NCBI GenBank assembly: GCA_011742915.1
Contig: JAAQTN010000005.1
Coordinates: forward strand, 96,799 to 160,798
Length of the DNA stretch: 64,000 nt
Direction of reading: 5' to 3'
Origin: Billgrantia desiderata
Lineage (GTDB): Bacteria; Pseudomonadota; Gammaproteobacteria; Pseudomonadales; Halomonadaceae
Shown: positions 1 to 12,666 of the stretch, piece after piece
How the letters are laid out: the number at the start of each line of letters is the position of its first letter
How positions within the stretch are numbered: position 1 is the first letter of the stretch
The notes under the pieces: model-generated
The model's database searches: none
What the model was told of the DNA's origin: nothing
The model's input: the letters and a program-made list of their open reading frames with translations, nothing else
Translations under genes and position numbers: made by a program

Positions 1-149
1 AGCACGGCATCGCCATAATCCAGGAACACATCGAAGTCGGGCAGGGTGCCCAGCGCCGCGCCGATCAGCACCGCCTTGCGCCCCAGCCTGCGTCCCAGTA
101 CGGTGCCGCCCACGGCCGCACCCAGTGCGGCCTGCGTCAGGGTATCCAT
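1..149 (-). CDS. Partial metal-dependent hydrolase, YdjM/DUF457-like membrane protein (N-terminus only)
   Basis: Only the first 49 codons are present; the gene runs off the left edge. The reading starts MDTLTQAALGAAVGG and continues through a basic stretch to GTLPDFDVF. This opening (MDxxTQAxLGAAVG, then a PDxD motif after the first hydrophobic segment) is what I know from the YdjM/DUF457 family of inner-membrane putative metal-dependent hydrolases, where the PDxD aspartates belong to the presumed metal site. The substrate is unknown for the family. The start at 149 is the only ATG that keeps the MDTLTQAALG signature at the extreme N-terminus. The family call rests on a short stretch. Confidence 0.6.
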   Translation of the reverse strand, partial: MDTLTQAALGAAVGGTVLGRRLGRKAVLIGAALGTLPDFDVFLDYGDAV

Positions 150-178
150 CCGTTTGGACTCCTCGTCTTTCCTTGAAG

Positions 179-733
179 CTAGTCTGGCCCTGGCCCTTGG
201 CGCGTGTACCATGCTGGGCCGCAGGCCAGGATATGCCGATGCACCGGGCACTCGACATGATGGGCTCCCGGCAGATAGCCGGTGCTCATCAGGAACTCAC
301 CGACGATCTCGGGGCCGGTGAAGCGAAAGGTGCGGCGAAACAGCTTGACCCACTCCGCTTTCGTCAGCGGATGGTGATGGTCGAGCCAGGCCGCAAAGCT
401 GCCGTGGGTGTCGCGCAGTGCCAGGATGACGCCGGCGTTGTGGATCGCCGCCTCCACCTTGAGTCGATTGCGGATGATGCCGGCGTCGCCGAGCAGGCGT
501 TCGCGTTCACCGCTGCCGTAGGCTGCAACCTTGGCAATGTCGAAGTTGTCGAAGGCACGACGAAACGCTTCGCGCTTCTTGAGCACCGTCAGCCATGACA
601 GGCCGGCCTGGTTGATCTCCAGTACCAGGCGTTCGAACAGCGCCGTGTCGTCCCTGACGGGAAAGCCGTACTCCTTCTCGTGGTAAGGGCCGTGCCATGG
701 ATGACCTGGTGCCAGATCACAATAGTGCGACAT
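179..733 (-). CDS. tag: DNA-3-methyladenine glycosylase I
   Basis: Base-excision repair enzyme that removes 3-methyladenine from alkylated DNA in the cytoplasm. The 184-residue product has the Tag layout: an N-terminal Cys followed by a His in YHEKEYGFP, the aromatic segment LSWLTVLKKREAFR that shapes the base pocket, the helix-hairpin-helix region GIIRNRLKVEAAI, and a C-terminal HHVECPVHRH that supplies the remaining ligands of the Tag zinc snap. Length matches the usual 185-190 residues. I chose the start at 733, at MSHYCDLAPG, because the Cys must sit near the N-terminus as in other Tag proteins; an in-frame ATG at 766 would add 11 unusual residues. Confidence 0.93.
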   Translation of the reverse strand: MSHYCDLAPGHPWHGPYHEKEYGFPVRDDTALFERLVLEINQAGLSWLTVLKKREAFRRAFDNFDIAKVAAYGSGERERLLGDAGIIRNRLKVEAAIHNAGVILALRDTHGSFAAWLDHHHPLTKAEWVKLFRRTFRFTGPEIVGEFLMSTGYLPGAHHVECPVHRHILACGPAWYTRQGPGPD

Positions 734-826
734 TTCCGCTCTCTTTCCCTTAGTGGGTATTGGCAAGCCATCGGCGGCTTGTCACGATTCCATTATCCGG
801 CGTCAACGCTTCAGGAGCCACCCAGC

Positions 827-1318
827 ATGAAAAGCCTACCCATGAACCGCAAGACGAAAAAGGTGACCGCGCTCTCCCTGCTGGGCGGTGGTGCCCTGGC
901 CCTCTACCTTGCCTTCACCCCCGGCACCAGCACCCAGGCCGGCTCGGTGGTGGAGATGTACCAGGATCCCAATTGCGGCTGCTGCACCGACTGGGCCGAT
1001 CACCTCCGGGAGGCGGGATTCGAGGTGAATCAGCACAAGACCCGCGACATGCGCTCGATCAAGATCGAGCATGGCGTCACGCCCGAGCTTGCCTCCTGCC
1101 ACACGGCGCTGATCGACGGCTACGTGATCGAGGGCCACGTGCCGGCCGCCGACATCAAGCGTCTGCTCGAGGAGCGGCCCGACGTGGTAGGGCTGACGGT
1201 GCCGGGCATGCCGCACGGCTCGCCCGGCATGGAAACAGGCCGCTACGACGACTATGCCGTACTGACCTGGCAGCATGAGGATCGGACGCCGGCCATCTTC
1301 AGCGAGTATACTCACTGA
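827..1318 (+). CDS. DUF411 family periplasmic metal-binding protein
   Basis: A 163-residue protein with a basic N-terminus, one hydrophobic segment (about residues 15-30) acting as signal peptide or anchor, then a DUF411 domain. The domain shows the family's DPNCGCC motif (C50, C52, C53) and a later Cys in ELASCHTALI. DUF411 proteins are often found beside copper or silver resistance genes and are presumed to bind such metals; the exact role is not established. There are no copper genes next to it here, so it seems to stand alone. The start at 827 is supported by AGGAG nine bases upstream; upstream in-frame ATGs lack this and would overlap the divergent tag gene. Confidence 0.85.
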   Translation: MKSLPMNRKTKKVTALSLLGGGALALYLAFTPGTSTQAGSVVEMYQDPNCGCCTDWADHLREAGFEVNQHKTRDMRSIKIEHGVTPELASCHTALIDGYVIEGHVPAADIKRLLEERPDVVGLTVPGMPHGSPGMETGRYDDYAVLTWQHEDRTPAIFSEYTH

Positions 1319-1347
1319 ATTGAGTTTTTGATTGGCTAGGAGGGCTC

Positions 1348-1788
1348 ATGCAGTACCTGCACACCATGGTTCGAGTCAGCGACCTGGATGCGTCGCTGCG
1401 CTTCTACTGCGACCTGCTGGGGTTGAAGGAGGTGCGGCGCAAGGAGAACGAGAAGGGGCGCTTCACGCTGGTATTCCTGGCGGCTCCCGAGGACGAGTCG
1501 CGCTCCGCCGAACTCAAGGCGCCGGAGCTGGAGCTGACCTACAACTGGGACCCGGAAGAGTACGGCGGCGGGCGCAACTTCGGCCACCTGGCCTATCGGG
1601 TCGACGACATCTACGCCCTGTGCGAACGGCTGCAGAATGCCGGCGTGACCATCAACCGTCCGCCCCGCGACGGCCACATGGCCTTCGTGCGCAGCCCCGA
1701 CGGCATCTCCATCGAGCTGCTGCAGAAGGGCGATGCGCTGCCGGCCAAGGAGCCCTGGGCCTCGATGCCGAATACCGGCTCCTGGTAA
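1348..1788 (+). CDS. gloA: Lactoylglutathione lyase (glyoxalase I)
   Basis: Isomerises the hemithioacetal of methylglyoxal and glutathione to S-lactoylglutathione, the first step of methylglyoxal detoxification. The 146-residue product has the two beta-alpha-beta-beta-beta modules of the VOC fold. The four metal ligands of E. coli GlxI have clear counterparts: H5 (in MQYLH), E62 (in LELTYNW), H80 (in FGHLAYRV) and E123 (in SIELL). No extra loop typical of zinc-type enzymes is visible, so a nickel/cobalt-type enzyme is likely. AGGAGG (1339-1344) lies just upstream of the ATG. The stop codon is followed at once by intergenic repeat A. Confidence 0.93.
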   Translation: MQYLHTMVRVSDLDASLRFYCDLLGLKEVRRKENEKGRFTLVFLAAPEDESRSAELKAPELELTYNWDPEEYGGGRNFGHLAYRVDDIYALCERLQNAGVTINRPPRDGHMAFVRSPDGISIELLQKGDALPAKEPWASMPNTGSW

Positions 1789-1790
1789 GG

Positions 1791-1943
1791 GGAAACACTC
1801 CCCAAATGCCTGCGCGAGCGAATCGCTGCGTTGCTCGGTGCTCGGAATCCTCACATATACCCCATATGCTCCGGTTCCTGTGCTCCGTGCGCCTTGCGCT
1901 TCATCTCGCTCGTCTATTTGTGCAGCGCTTCCCAGATTGTTAA
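1791..1943 (+). repeat. Intergenic repeat family A, copy 1
   Basis: About 150 bp directly after the gloA stop codon. It recurs in inverted orientation at 3417-3574 directly after the bdhA stop. The shared core includes GGAATCCTCACATATACCC, ATGCTCCGGTTCCTGTGCTC and GCGCTTCATCTCGCTCGT and is nearly identical over about 80 bp, with weaker similarity on both sides. No transposase or terminal repeat is associated. Translations across it are spurious. Confidence 0.85.
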
Positions 1944-1966
1944 AGCAATAAGGAACGAATCTCTCG

Positions 1967-2422
1967 ATGATCAAGACTCTGCCTGGCCGAGCGCTGCTGC
2001 TGGCGCTCGTGGCCATGTCCCTGGCCGCGTGCGGCGGCAAGCCCACCGAGCCCGCTCGACAAGACCAGCCCCGTGTCTCCAGCGACCATCCGGTGGTGGG
2101 GCAGCGCTGGAACCTGCTGCTGATCGGCACCAACGAACGTCTCTCCATGCCCGAGACGCCCCATTTCATCGTTTCACCCGACGGTCGCGTCACCGGCAGC
2201 GATGGCTGCAACGAGATCAATGGGCGGGTGAATCTCGACGGGGGCAACCGCATCCAGTTCGGCGAGCTGGGCACCACGCGGCGCGGCTGCCCTCAGCTCG
2301 ACGACGCCAAGCGCGTCACCGGGATGATGGAGAACGCCTACCGCTTCCTCATCGACCACGACCGGCTGGTGTTCTTCGGCCGCGATCAGCGGGTACTGGG
2401 TGGCTGGCGCAAAGCCAATTGA
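1967..2422 (+). CDS. META-domain (HslJ-like) lipoprotein
   Basis: A 151-residue predicted lipoprotein: a short basic N-terminus, a hydrophobic stretch and a lipobox LAAC with lipidated Cys at residue 22, then a linker and a META domain. The domain is marked by the pattern of E. coli HslJ: GQRWNLLLI, the conserved SDGCNEINGRV and the second Cys in TTRRGCP, which probably forms a disulfide with the first, then a hydrophobic end. META/HslJ proteins sit in the cell envelope and have been linked to stress and novobiocin tolerance; no enzyme activity is known. It stands alone between two repeat copies and is convergent with the PAP2 gene. Confidence 0.85.
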   Translation: MIKTLPGRALLLALVAMSLAACGGKPTEPARQDQPRVSSDHPVVGQRWNLLLIGTNERLSMPETPHFIVSPDGRVTGSDGCNEINGRVNLDGGNRIQFGELGTTRRGCPQLDDAKRVTGMMENAYRFLIDHDRLVFFGRDQRVLGGWRKAN

Positions 2423-2437
2423 CGAAGGGCGGATTTG

Positions 2438-2548
2438 CTACTGCGCTCGATATCCTGGCCGCCGGCGGTACTCGCAATCCTCATTGAGCAACCAGTCAAC
2501 TCCGGTTGCTCCGTGCCGGCGGCGGCCAGCCTCTCTTCGCTCGTAACG
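2438..2548 (+). repeat. Intergenic repeat family B, copy 1, with nested hairpin
   Basis: About 110 bp lying between the convergent stop codons of the HslJ-like gene (2422) and the PAP2 gene (2595). It recurs inverted at 13288-13400. It can fold as two nested arms: an outer arm CTGGCCGCCGGC pairing with GCCGGCGGCGGCCAG, and an inner arm GAGCAACC pairing with GGTTGCTC. The location between convergent genes and the foldback suggest a REP-like element or a transcript end, but there is no T-run. Confidence 0.8.
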
Positions 2549-2594
2549 CAACTCCACCTCTTCGTAGTGGGGAAAATCAACGTGAGGCGTGAGG

Positions 2595-3329
2595 TCAGCG
2601 GCCTGACAGGGCATTGCGCACCTTGATCATGCCCCCGGTGATGGCACGGGAAAGCCCGGGGGCCACCGGCGTCAGCAAAATCCAGGGCGTGACGATCAGG
2701 TTGATCATCAGCGCCGCGAAGAAGACATCACTGAACCAGTGGGCGCCGCTGAGAATGCGCGGGGCGCTGAGCAGCACGGCGAAAACGGCGCTGACCAGCA
2801 TCACCCGGAGGCCGGCGAAGCGCCACATGAAGGCGGTGAAGAGGAACAGATTCACGCCATGATCGCCGGGGAAGCTGCTGCCCGAGCTGTCCTTGGTCGA
2901 GAAGTCGACCATTTCCGTGATCAGGTTGACGTTGTCGTACACCAGCGTAGGGCTGGGGTGCGTGTAGGGCACCACCATGCGGAAGCCCTGGGCGATGAAC
3001 ACCGCGGTCAACAGCATGGTGACGCCGATGCCGCCCCAGCGCAGCATACGATGGGTGGGGTCGGGGTCGCGGCTGATGGCCCACAGGTAAATTGCCAGCA
3101 GGATCATCAGGCTGACCACGTCGAACAGGCGGTTGTTCACCGCCGCCACGAACAGCACCCAGGTCTCGTTGTCCTCGGTCAGCCAGGCGTTGGTGGCGAA
3201 GAATACTGCATCGTCGAGCTCGGTCCAGAACATCAGGCCGGGAGATAGCCAGGACCACACCAGCAGTGCACCCAGCAGGTTGAAGACGAGAATGCGGCCA
3301 GGCGCGAAGGTCGGTTCGGTATGAGGCAT
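2595..3329 (-). CDS. PAP2-family membrane phosphatase
   Basis: An integral membrane phosphatase of the PAP2/phosphatidic acid phosphatase family, 244 residues with about six hydrophobic segments. The C-terminal catalytic motifs are visible: SSFPGDHG (family PSGH-type, with an aspartate replacing the usual Gly-His spacing) and SGAHWFSDV with the second catalytic His. The first motif (KxxxxxxRP) is not clear; GFRMVVPYTHP occupies its place, so the enzyme belongs to a divergent branch. Members act on lipid phosphates, undecaprenyl diphosphate or phosphoethanolamine donors; the substrate here cannot be told. The start at 3329 places the first membrane segment near the N-terminus; ATG 3365 is an alternative and neither has a clear ribosome binding site. 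Confidence 0.75.
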   Translation of the reverse strand: MPHTEPTFAPGRILVFNLLGALLVWSWLSPGLMFWTELDDAVFFATNAWLTEDNETWVLFVAAVNNRLFDVVSLMILLAIYLWAISRDPDPTHRMLRWGGIGVTMLLTAVFIAQGFRMVVPYTHPSPTLVYDNVNLITEMVDFSTKDSSGSSFPGDHGVNLFLFTAFMWRFAGLRVMLVSAVFAVLLSAPRILSGAHWFSDVFFAALMINLIVTPWILLTPVAPGLSRAITGGMIKVRNALSGR

Positions 3330-3416
3330 GAGGGCATCGGCACGGTTGATGGTCGATGCCCCCATTCTAGGGGAAAGCTGCGTTGCAGAACAGCGTTCCC
3401 TAATGCTCACGGTATT

Positions 3417-3574
3417 TGAGGAAATGCTGCACAAATTGACGAGCGAGATGAAGCGCAAGGCGCACGGAGCACAGGAACCGGAGCATATGGGGTATATGTG
3501 AGGATTCCGACGGTCCGACGCTTCGGCACCGCGCAACGCAGCGATTCGCTCGCGCAGGTATTTGTGCTGTGTTT
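3417..3574 (-). repeat. Intergenic repeat family A, copy 2
   Basis: Inverted copy of the element at 1791-1943, again directly beyond a stop codon (bdhA, 3577). The near-identical core spans roughly 3428-3510. This copy has a small insertion relative to copy 1 around 3511-3530. The pair brackets the HslJ-like and PAP2 genes. Confidence 0.85.
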
Positions 3575-3576
3575 CC

Positions 3577-4359
3577 CTATTGCATGTACCAGCCGTGGCT
3601 GGCCACCACCGACTGCCCGGTCAGCGCCGCGCTGGGGAAGGCGGCCAGGTGCAGCGCCAACTCGGCGATGTCCTCCAGGGTGGTGAATTCGCCGTCGACG
3701 GTATCCTTGAGCATCACGTCGCGTATCACCGCCTCTTCTGAAATGCCCAGTACGGCGGCCTGCTCGGGAATCTGGCGCTCCACCAAGGGCGTGCGCACGA
3801 AGCCGGGGCAGATCATGTTGGCCCGCACCCGGTGCTTCGCGCCCTCCTTGGCCACGGTACGGCAAAGCCCCAGCAGACCGTGCTTGGCTGCCACGTAGGG
3901 CGCCTTCAGCGGCGAGGCCAGCTTGCTGTGCACCGAGCCCATGTAGATCAGACAGCCGCCGCTCTCCTGACGGTACATCTGACGCAGGGCCGCGCTGGTC
4001 ACCAGGAAGGCGCCGTCCAGATGCACCGCCAGCACCTTGCGCCAGTCGGCGAAGCTCAGGCTGTGCAACGGGGCGATGTGCTGAATGCCGGCGTTTGCGA
4101 TGGCGATGTCCAGGCGACCCCACTCGGCGACGATTCGCTCGACGCCGGCGTCGACCGCTGCCTCGTCGGTCACATCCATGGCCAGCGCCATGGCCTGCCC
4201 GCCGCTGGCACGGATCTGTGCGACCGTGGCTTCGGCAGCAGCCAGGTCGAGATCGGCCACCGCGACCCTGGCCCCCTCGCGGGCATAGCGCTCGGCAATG
4301 GCGCGGCCGATGCCGCCGGCGGCACCCGTGATCAGTGCCGTCTTGTCAATGAGTTGCAT
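3577..4359 (-). CDS. bdhA: D-3-hydroxybutyrate dehydrogenase (SDR family)
   Basis: Oxidises D-3-hydroxybutyrate to acetoacetate with NAD+. It is a classical 260-residue short-chain dehydrogenase: TGAAGGIG cofactor loop, ANAG, and catalytic S142, Y155 and K159. The substrate pocket of bacterial 3-hydroxybutyrate dehydrogenases (Q94, H144, K152, Q196 and W257 in the Pseudomonas fragi enzyme, from memory) is matched residue for residue at the same numbers, so the substrate call is strong. It is the last gene of the dctP-dctQ-dctM-bdhA run, 36 bp after dctM, with GGGAG upstream of the ATG. Regulation is probably by the sigma-54 promoter upstream of dctP. Confidence 0.95.
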   Translation of the reverse strand: MQLIDKTALITGAAGGIGRAIAERYAREGARVAVADLDLAAAEATVAQIRASGGQAMALAMDVTDEAAVDAGVERIVAEWGRLDIAIANAGIQHIAPLHSLSFADWRKVLAVHLDGAFLVTSAALRQMYRQESGGCLIYMGSVHSKLASPLKAPYVAAKHGLLGLCRTVAKEGAKHRVRANMICPGFVRTPLVERQIPEQAAVLGISEEAVIRDVMLKDTVDGEFTTLEDIAELALHLAAFPSAALTGQSVVASHGWYMQ

Positions 4360-4395
4360 AGTTCATCTCCCTGTCGAGAAACCCCTACCGAAAAG

Positions 4396-5766
4396 TCAGC
4401 GACCGCCATAGATCTCGCTGGGCAGCCAGGTCGCCAGCGGGGCGAAGAAGAACACCAGCAACAGTCCGGTCAACTGGATGGCCACGAAAGGCGCGACGCC
4501 CAGATAGATGTCACGAGTGGTGATGCCCGGCGGACAGACCCCCTTGATGTAGAACAGCGCAAAGCCCACCGGTGGCGTCAGGAACGAAGTCTGCAGACAG
4601 ATGGCGAACAGCATGGCGAACCACAGCGGGTCGACCCCCAGGCTGAAGACCACCGGCGCCACCAGCGGCAGGATGATCAGCGTGATCTCCACCCAGTCGA
4701 GGAAGAAGCCGAGCAGGAACACCACCAGCAGGATGGTCAGCACGATGCCGGTCTCGCTGAAGGGCAACCCGGTGAGGGCCATGCGCACCACGTCGTCGCC
4801 GCCCAGCCCGCGCAGCACCGCGGCAAAGACGGTGGCGCCGATGAAGATGGCGAAGATGAAGGCGGTGGTGCGGCTGGTCTGGTAGAGCGCATGGCGCAGG
4901 GTTGCCAGGTTGAGCCGACGATTTAGCAGGGCCAGCAGCATGGCGCCCAGCGCGCCCACTGCCGACGCCTCGGTGGTGGTGGCGAAGCCGGTGAAGATCG
5001 AGCCGAGCACGGCGAGTATCAGCCCCAGCGGCGGCAGCACGGCGATGAACACCTGCATGAATGCGCGGGCATTCAGCGGCTCGCGATCCTTGGGCGCGGG
5101 CGCCAGGTCCTTCTTAAGGTAGGCGGCGATCAGAATGAAGGCGATGTACATCACCCCCAGCATCACGCCGGGCACCAGTGCGGCCATGAACAGGCGCCCG
5201 ACGGAGGCGTCGGAAGTGCCCATGCGGTCGGCCATCAGCACCAGCATGATGCTGGGCGGCACCAGAATGCCGAGGGTGCCCACCGAGCAGGCGGTGCCCA
5301 CCGCCAGCGACTTGTTGTACTGGGCGCGCATCATCGGCCCCAGCGAAAGCATGCCGAGCAGCACCACCGAGGCGCCGACGATGCCAGTGGAGGCGGCCAG
5401 CAGCACGCCGACGATGACCACCGTCACGGCGTAGCCGCCGCGCAGTCCGCCCAGCACGCGTACCAGGGAGTTCATCAGCCGCTCGGCGATGCCGGAGCGG
5501 TCGAGCATGATGCCCATGAAGATGAACAGCGGCAGGGCCACCATCAGCTCGTTGGCGACGATACCGTAGATGCGCCGGTCGAGTACGCCGATGGTGCCGC
5601 CCCAGGAGAACCAGAGGTCGGCGGCCATGTACTCCACCAGCACGTGGCCGACCACGGCGAAGGCGAAGCCCACGCCGGCCAGCGACCAGGCCACCGGGAA
5701 GCCCAGCAGCAGCAGGCTCATGAAGCTGGCGAACATCGCCAGCACGAGAAATTGTTCCAGTCCCAT
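4396..5766 (-). CDS. dctM: TRAP transporter large permease (DctM)
   Basis: The 12-helix ion-coupled transport subunit of a tripartite ATP-independent periplasmic transporter in the inner membrane; 456 residues, typical for DctM. Diagnostic stretches include GRIYGIVANELMVALPLFIFMG after the second helix region, the glycine-rich segment ASTGIVGASVVLLGMLSLGPMM that lines the elevator domain, and LTPPVGFALFYIKGV near the C-terminus. It follows dctQ by 48 bp and precedes bdhA. Together with the adjacent dehydrogenase this suggests import of 3-hydroxybutyrate or a similar hydroxyacid, which is inference from neighbourhood rather than from the permease itself. Confidence 0.93.
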   Translation of the reverse strand: MGLEQFLVLAMFASFMSLLLLGFPVAWSLAGVGFAFAVVGHVLVEYMAADLWFSWGGTIGVLDRRIYGIVANELMVALPLFIFMGIMLDRSGIAERLMNSLVRVLGGLRGGYAVTVVIVGVLLAASTGIVGASVVLLGMLSLGPMMRAQYNKSLAVGTACSVGTLGILVPPSIMLVLMADRMGTSDASVGRLFMAALVPGVMLGVMYIAFILIAAYLKKDLAPAPKDREPLNARAFMQVFIAVLPPLGLILAVLGSIFTGFATTTEASAVGALGAMLLALLNRRLNLATLRHALYQTSRTTAFIFAIFIGATVFAAVLRGLGGDDVVRMALTGLPFSETGIVLTILLVVFLLGFFLDWVEITLIILPLVAPVVFSLGVDPLWFAMLFAICLQTSFLTPPVGFALFYIKGVCPPGITTRDIYLGVAPFVAIQLTGLLLVFFFAPLATWLPSEIYGGR

Positions 5767-5814
5767 AGTCGATCTCTTCTGGTGAACGTGGCGTCTTTCA
5801 GCTCGGCGCGGCGG

Positions 5815-6408
5815 CTATTGCCGCGGAGTCGTCTTGTGAATGCGCCGGGGGAAGCCGAACAGCAGCGTGCTGCATCGCAGAACGCGCGAGAACAGCGCCA
5901 CCGCCACCAGCGTCAGGCCGATGGGAATCAGGGTCTTGATGATGAAGCGATAGGGCAGGCCGCTGGGGGCCTGGGAGCGTTCGCCACGCAGGTAGGAGCG
6001 GTAACCGTACTGGTACAGCTGCTCCACCATCAGATAGAGGATCGGCAGGGCCAGCAGCACGATGGCCAGCAGTTCGATCCAGGCCTGGGTGCGCAGCGAA
6101 AACTTCTCGCGGATCACGTCGACGCGCACGTGATCGTCGCTGACCACGGCATAGGCCAGGGTCAGAATCATGGTGGCGCCGAACAGATGCCAGGAGAGCT
6201 CCTCCACGGCGATGGAGCCGCGGCCGAGAATGAATCGATTGACCACATTGGTCAGCACCACCGCCAGGGTGACCAGCCACAGCCAGGAGATGGCCCGGCC
6301 GAACAGCAGGATGGTCATGTCGAGACGATAGCTCAGGCGGTTGGTGGGCAGCTCAGGCGGCGCGGAGTGCCCCTCCGGCGCCGGGGTCGCCGAGTCATGC
6401 ATGCTCAT
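5815..6408 (-). CDS. dctQ: TRAP transporter small permease (DctQ)
   Basis: The four-helix small membrane subunit that packs against DctM. 197 residues with an N-terminal cytoplasmic tail of about 25 residues, then hydrophobic segments separated by loops. The family pattern is seen in NRFILGRGSIAVEELSWHLF (the W/E motif after helix 2) and DHVRVDVIREKF. The start at 6408 has GGAG six bases upstream; a second ATG two codons later is possible. It lies between dctP and dctM, the usual P-Q-M order. The 133 bp gap to dctP contains no gene. Confidence 0.9.
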   Translation of the reverse strand: MSMHDSATPAPEGHSAPPELPTNRLSYRLDMTILLFGRAISWLWLVTLAVVLTNVVNRFILGRGSIAVEELSWHLFGATMILTLAYAVVSDDHVRVDVIREKFSLRTQAWIELLAIVLLALPILYLMVEQLYQYGYRSYLRGERSQAPSGLPYRFIIKTLIPIGLTLVAVALFSRVLRCSTLLFGFPRRIHKTTPRQ

Positions 6409-6541
6409 GGGTAACTCCGAGACAAGGAGATGGAAGCCAGCCGCCGCCAGTAGGCGACGGCCGGTACTGCGTGAGGACGGGAGACGTCACGCGGGCCGAA
6501 TCGGTAGGCGACAGGCGCATTCCCATTCGGGCCGGGCGTTC

Positions 6542-7651
6542 TTAGTCCTCGAGATTTTCCGGCGCGTAGTAGGAGCGCGGCAGGTGACCTTTCACATGCC
6601 AGTTGCCGTGCACCTTCATGAACTCGCGCTGGCTCTCGAGCACGCGGCGGAACATGTCGTTCTCGGCGGCGATCTCGGCCTGCACCTCGTTGGTCACCCG
6701 GCGCAGCTCGCCGAGGATCTCGTCGGAGAGCACCTGGGCGTTGACGCCCTCTTCCTCGAAGTCACGCAGCGCCTTGGGATTCTCCATCTCGCTCTCGGAG
6801 TAGCCGAAGAGGGTGGCGGCCCGGCAGCCCATGTCGATCATGGCGCGGGTCTGGGGCTCCAGCGATTCCCAGCTGTCCTTGTTGATCAGCAGGTGGGCAG
6901 TGGTGAAGGTCTGGTGCCAGCCCGGCAGCACGTAGTTCTGCACGATCTCCTGCATGCCCAGAATGCGGTCCACCGCCGGGGCGGAGAACTCCATGGCATC
7001 GATGGTGCCGCGCTCCATGGCCTGGTAGAGCTCGCCGCCGGGGATCATGGTCACGGAGGCGCCCAGGCGCTCCATCACGCGTCCGCCGATACCGGCAAAA
7101 CGAATGCGCAGGCCGTCGATCTGATCGAGGTCTTCCAGCGGCTCGGCGAACCAGCCCGCGGCTTCCGGGCCGATCATGCTGCACAGCAGTGGCTGGACGT
7201 TGTAGTCCTCGTAGATCTCCTCGAGCAGCTCGGCGCCGCCGCCAAAGTAGTGCCAGGCCAGGTAGGCGGGCGGCTCCATGCCGAACGGTGCGCCGGCGAA
7301 CAGCGGCAGCGCGGGAATGCTGCCCTGATCGTAGCCGACCCAGGTGAAACCGGCGTCGTAGCGACCCTCGGAAACGGCATCGAGAATCTCGAACGGCGGA
7401 ATCAGCTCACCCGGCTCGTAGTAGCGCAGGTTGATGTTGCCGCCGGATGCTTGATCCAGGGATTCGCTGAGGAAACGCACAGGCGTGCTCAGACCGACCA
7501 AGTGGGACGGAAAGGCGATGGGCACCTGCCAACGCACCCGCTCCTGAGCCTCGGCGGTCGTGGTGCCTGCGGCACCGACCATCAAGGTGGCGGCGGTTAC
7601 TCCGAGGGTGAGCGGGCGAAGGCGAGTGGCGAGAGACGGAATGAACGACAT
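6542..7651 (-). CDS. dctP: TRAP transporter substrate-binding protein (DctP)
   Basis: Periplasmic solute receptor of the TRAP system, 369 residues with a signal peptide ending near AEA at about residue 34. The DctP fold is supported by the N-terminal beta-strand RWQVPIAFPS, the ligand-binding segment GLRIRFAGIGGRVMERLGAS with the conserved arginine that holds the carboxylate, and GGELYQAMERGTIDAMEFSAP with the usual ELY and G-x-I-D-A-x-E motif. The sequence is of the longer branch related to mannitol/chloroaromatic and lactate-type receptors. The start at 7651 is set by AAGGAG eight bases upstream; the longer open frame to 7756 lacks a signal sequence. It is the first gene after the sigma-54 promoter at 7777-7792. 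Confidence 0.93.
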   Translation of the reverse strand: MSFIPSLATRLRPLTLGVTAATLMVGAAGTTTAEAQERVRWQVPIAFPSHLVGLSTPVRFLSESLDQASGGNINLRYYEPGELIPPFEILDAVSEGRYDAGFTWVGYDQGSIPALPLFAGAPFGMEPPAYLAWHYFGGGAELLEEIYEDYNVQPLLCSMIGPEAAGWFAEPLEDLDQIDGLRIRFAGIGGRVMERLGASVTMIPGGELYQAMERGTIDAMEFSAPAVDRILGMQEIVQNYVLPGWHQTFTTAHLLINKDSWESLEPQTRAMIDMGCRAATLFGYSESEMENPKALRDFEEEGVNAQVLSDEILGELRRVTNEVQAEIAAENDMFRRVLESQREFMKVHGNWHVKGHLPRSYYAPENLED

Positions 7652-7776
7652 GAAGGCTCCTTGTGCTTTGTTGTCGTCGCAGCGCCTATGGTTGGCGCTG
7701 TCGTTGCAGCCATGTGACTCGATGTGCCGCGGCTGGCCGCGACGTCGCGTCAACACATGACGCGTGACTAAGTCAT

Positions 7777-7792
7777 TGCAGGCTTCATGCCA
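7777..7792 (-). promoter_or_regulatory. Sigma-54 (-24/-12) promoter for dctPQM-bdhA
   Basis: On the minus strand the bases read TGGCATGAAGCCTGCA. This matches the consensus TGGCACG-N4-TTGCW at 14 positions counted with the free bases, with the essential GG and GC separated by exactly 10 bases. Transcription would start near 7765, giving a leader of about 115 bases before dctP. The gene immediately upstream encodes a sigma-54 activator, and candidate activator sites lie 65-165 bp further upstream. Confidence 0.75.
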
Positions 7793-7856
7793 CTTCGGAG
7801 AAGTCTTTTTATTTCAGCTGGTTATGTGTTCGTCGGGGTGAGGGAAATAGCGGGAG

Positions 7857-7874
7857 TGTCCGAAATTACGGACA
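7857..7874. promoter_or_regulatory. Activator operator 1, perfect TGTCCG-N6-CGGACA palindrome
   Basis: The bases TGTCCGAAATTACGGACA form a perfect 6-6-6 inverted repeat. The site lies about 75 bp upstream of the -24 element, within the usual range for enhancer-type sites of sigma-54 activators. Two related sites follow at 7902 and 7922. Confidence 0.7.
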
Positions 7875-7901
7875 TTATTAGACCTTGGTGGAAAGCGATT
7901 T

Positions 7902-7916
7902 TGTCCGGAAATGCGG

Positions 7917-7919
<3 letters not shown>
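7902..7919. promoter_or_regulatory. Activator operator 2, TGTCCG-N6-CGGTCA
   Basis: Same 6-6-6 architecture as the site at 7857, with one mismatch in the right arm. Its centre is 45 bp from operator 1. It overlaps the stop codon of the activator gene. Confidence 0.6.
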
Positions 7920-9350
<1,431 letters not shown>

Positions 9351-9406
9351 TGGCGTCATCTCCGGGCCGCTGAAAAGTCACCGCGCGGCGGTTTCGGGCC
9401 GCTGGA

Positions 9407-12382
<2,976 letters not shown>

Positions 12383-12519
12383 GGGGCGTTCCGGGTCCAG
12401 AAATGATCGCCGCCGGGTCGTGGGGCCGGGCGGCGGGAAGTCATCGAAAGCGTGCGAAAAATGGGCTCGATTATAGCGCGATGGGGGAGTGGGCGTCAGC
12501 CAGGTGTGTTAACACTTCA

Positions 12520-12632
12520 GAGGGGCGCCGGGGGCAGGACGAAGAGGAGGTCTTTTGCCATGGATGGCAAAAGTAGCGCCCAGGGATGGGTTCACAGCGC
12601 CTCCTCGCAGCCCTGCCGCCGGATCAGCCCCG
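12520..12632 (+). repeat. Intergenic repeat family C, copy 1
   Basis: About 110 bp between valS and holC. It recurs inverted at 13136-13246 on the other side of holC. The central 60 bp are almost identical and include the hairpin TTTTGCCAT-GG-ATGGCAAAA, GTAGCGCCCAGGGATGGG and TTCACAGCGCCTCCTCG. The remaining part of the valS-holC gap (12383-12519) shows nothing else I can name. Confidence 0.85.
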
Positions 12633-12666
12633 GTCCCGGCAGCCTCCCGCAACCTTGAAGCGGGGT

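Noticed and set aside
1800-1951. Small protein-coding frame across repeat A
   Set aside because: The same peptide appears from both repeat copies only because the DNA is repeated; there is no ribosome binding site and the frame is open by chance.
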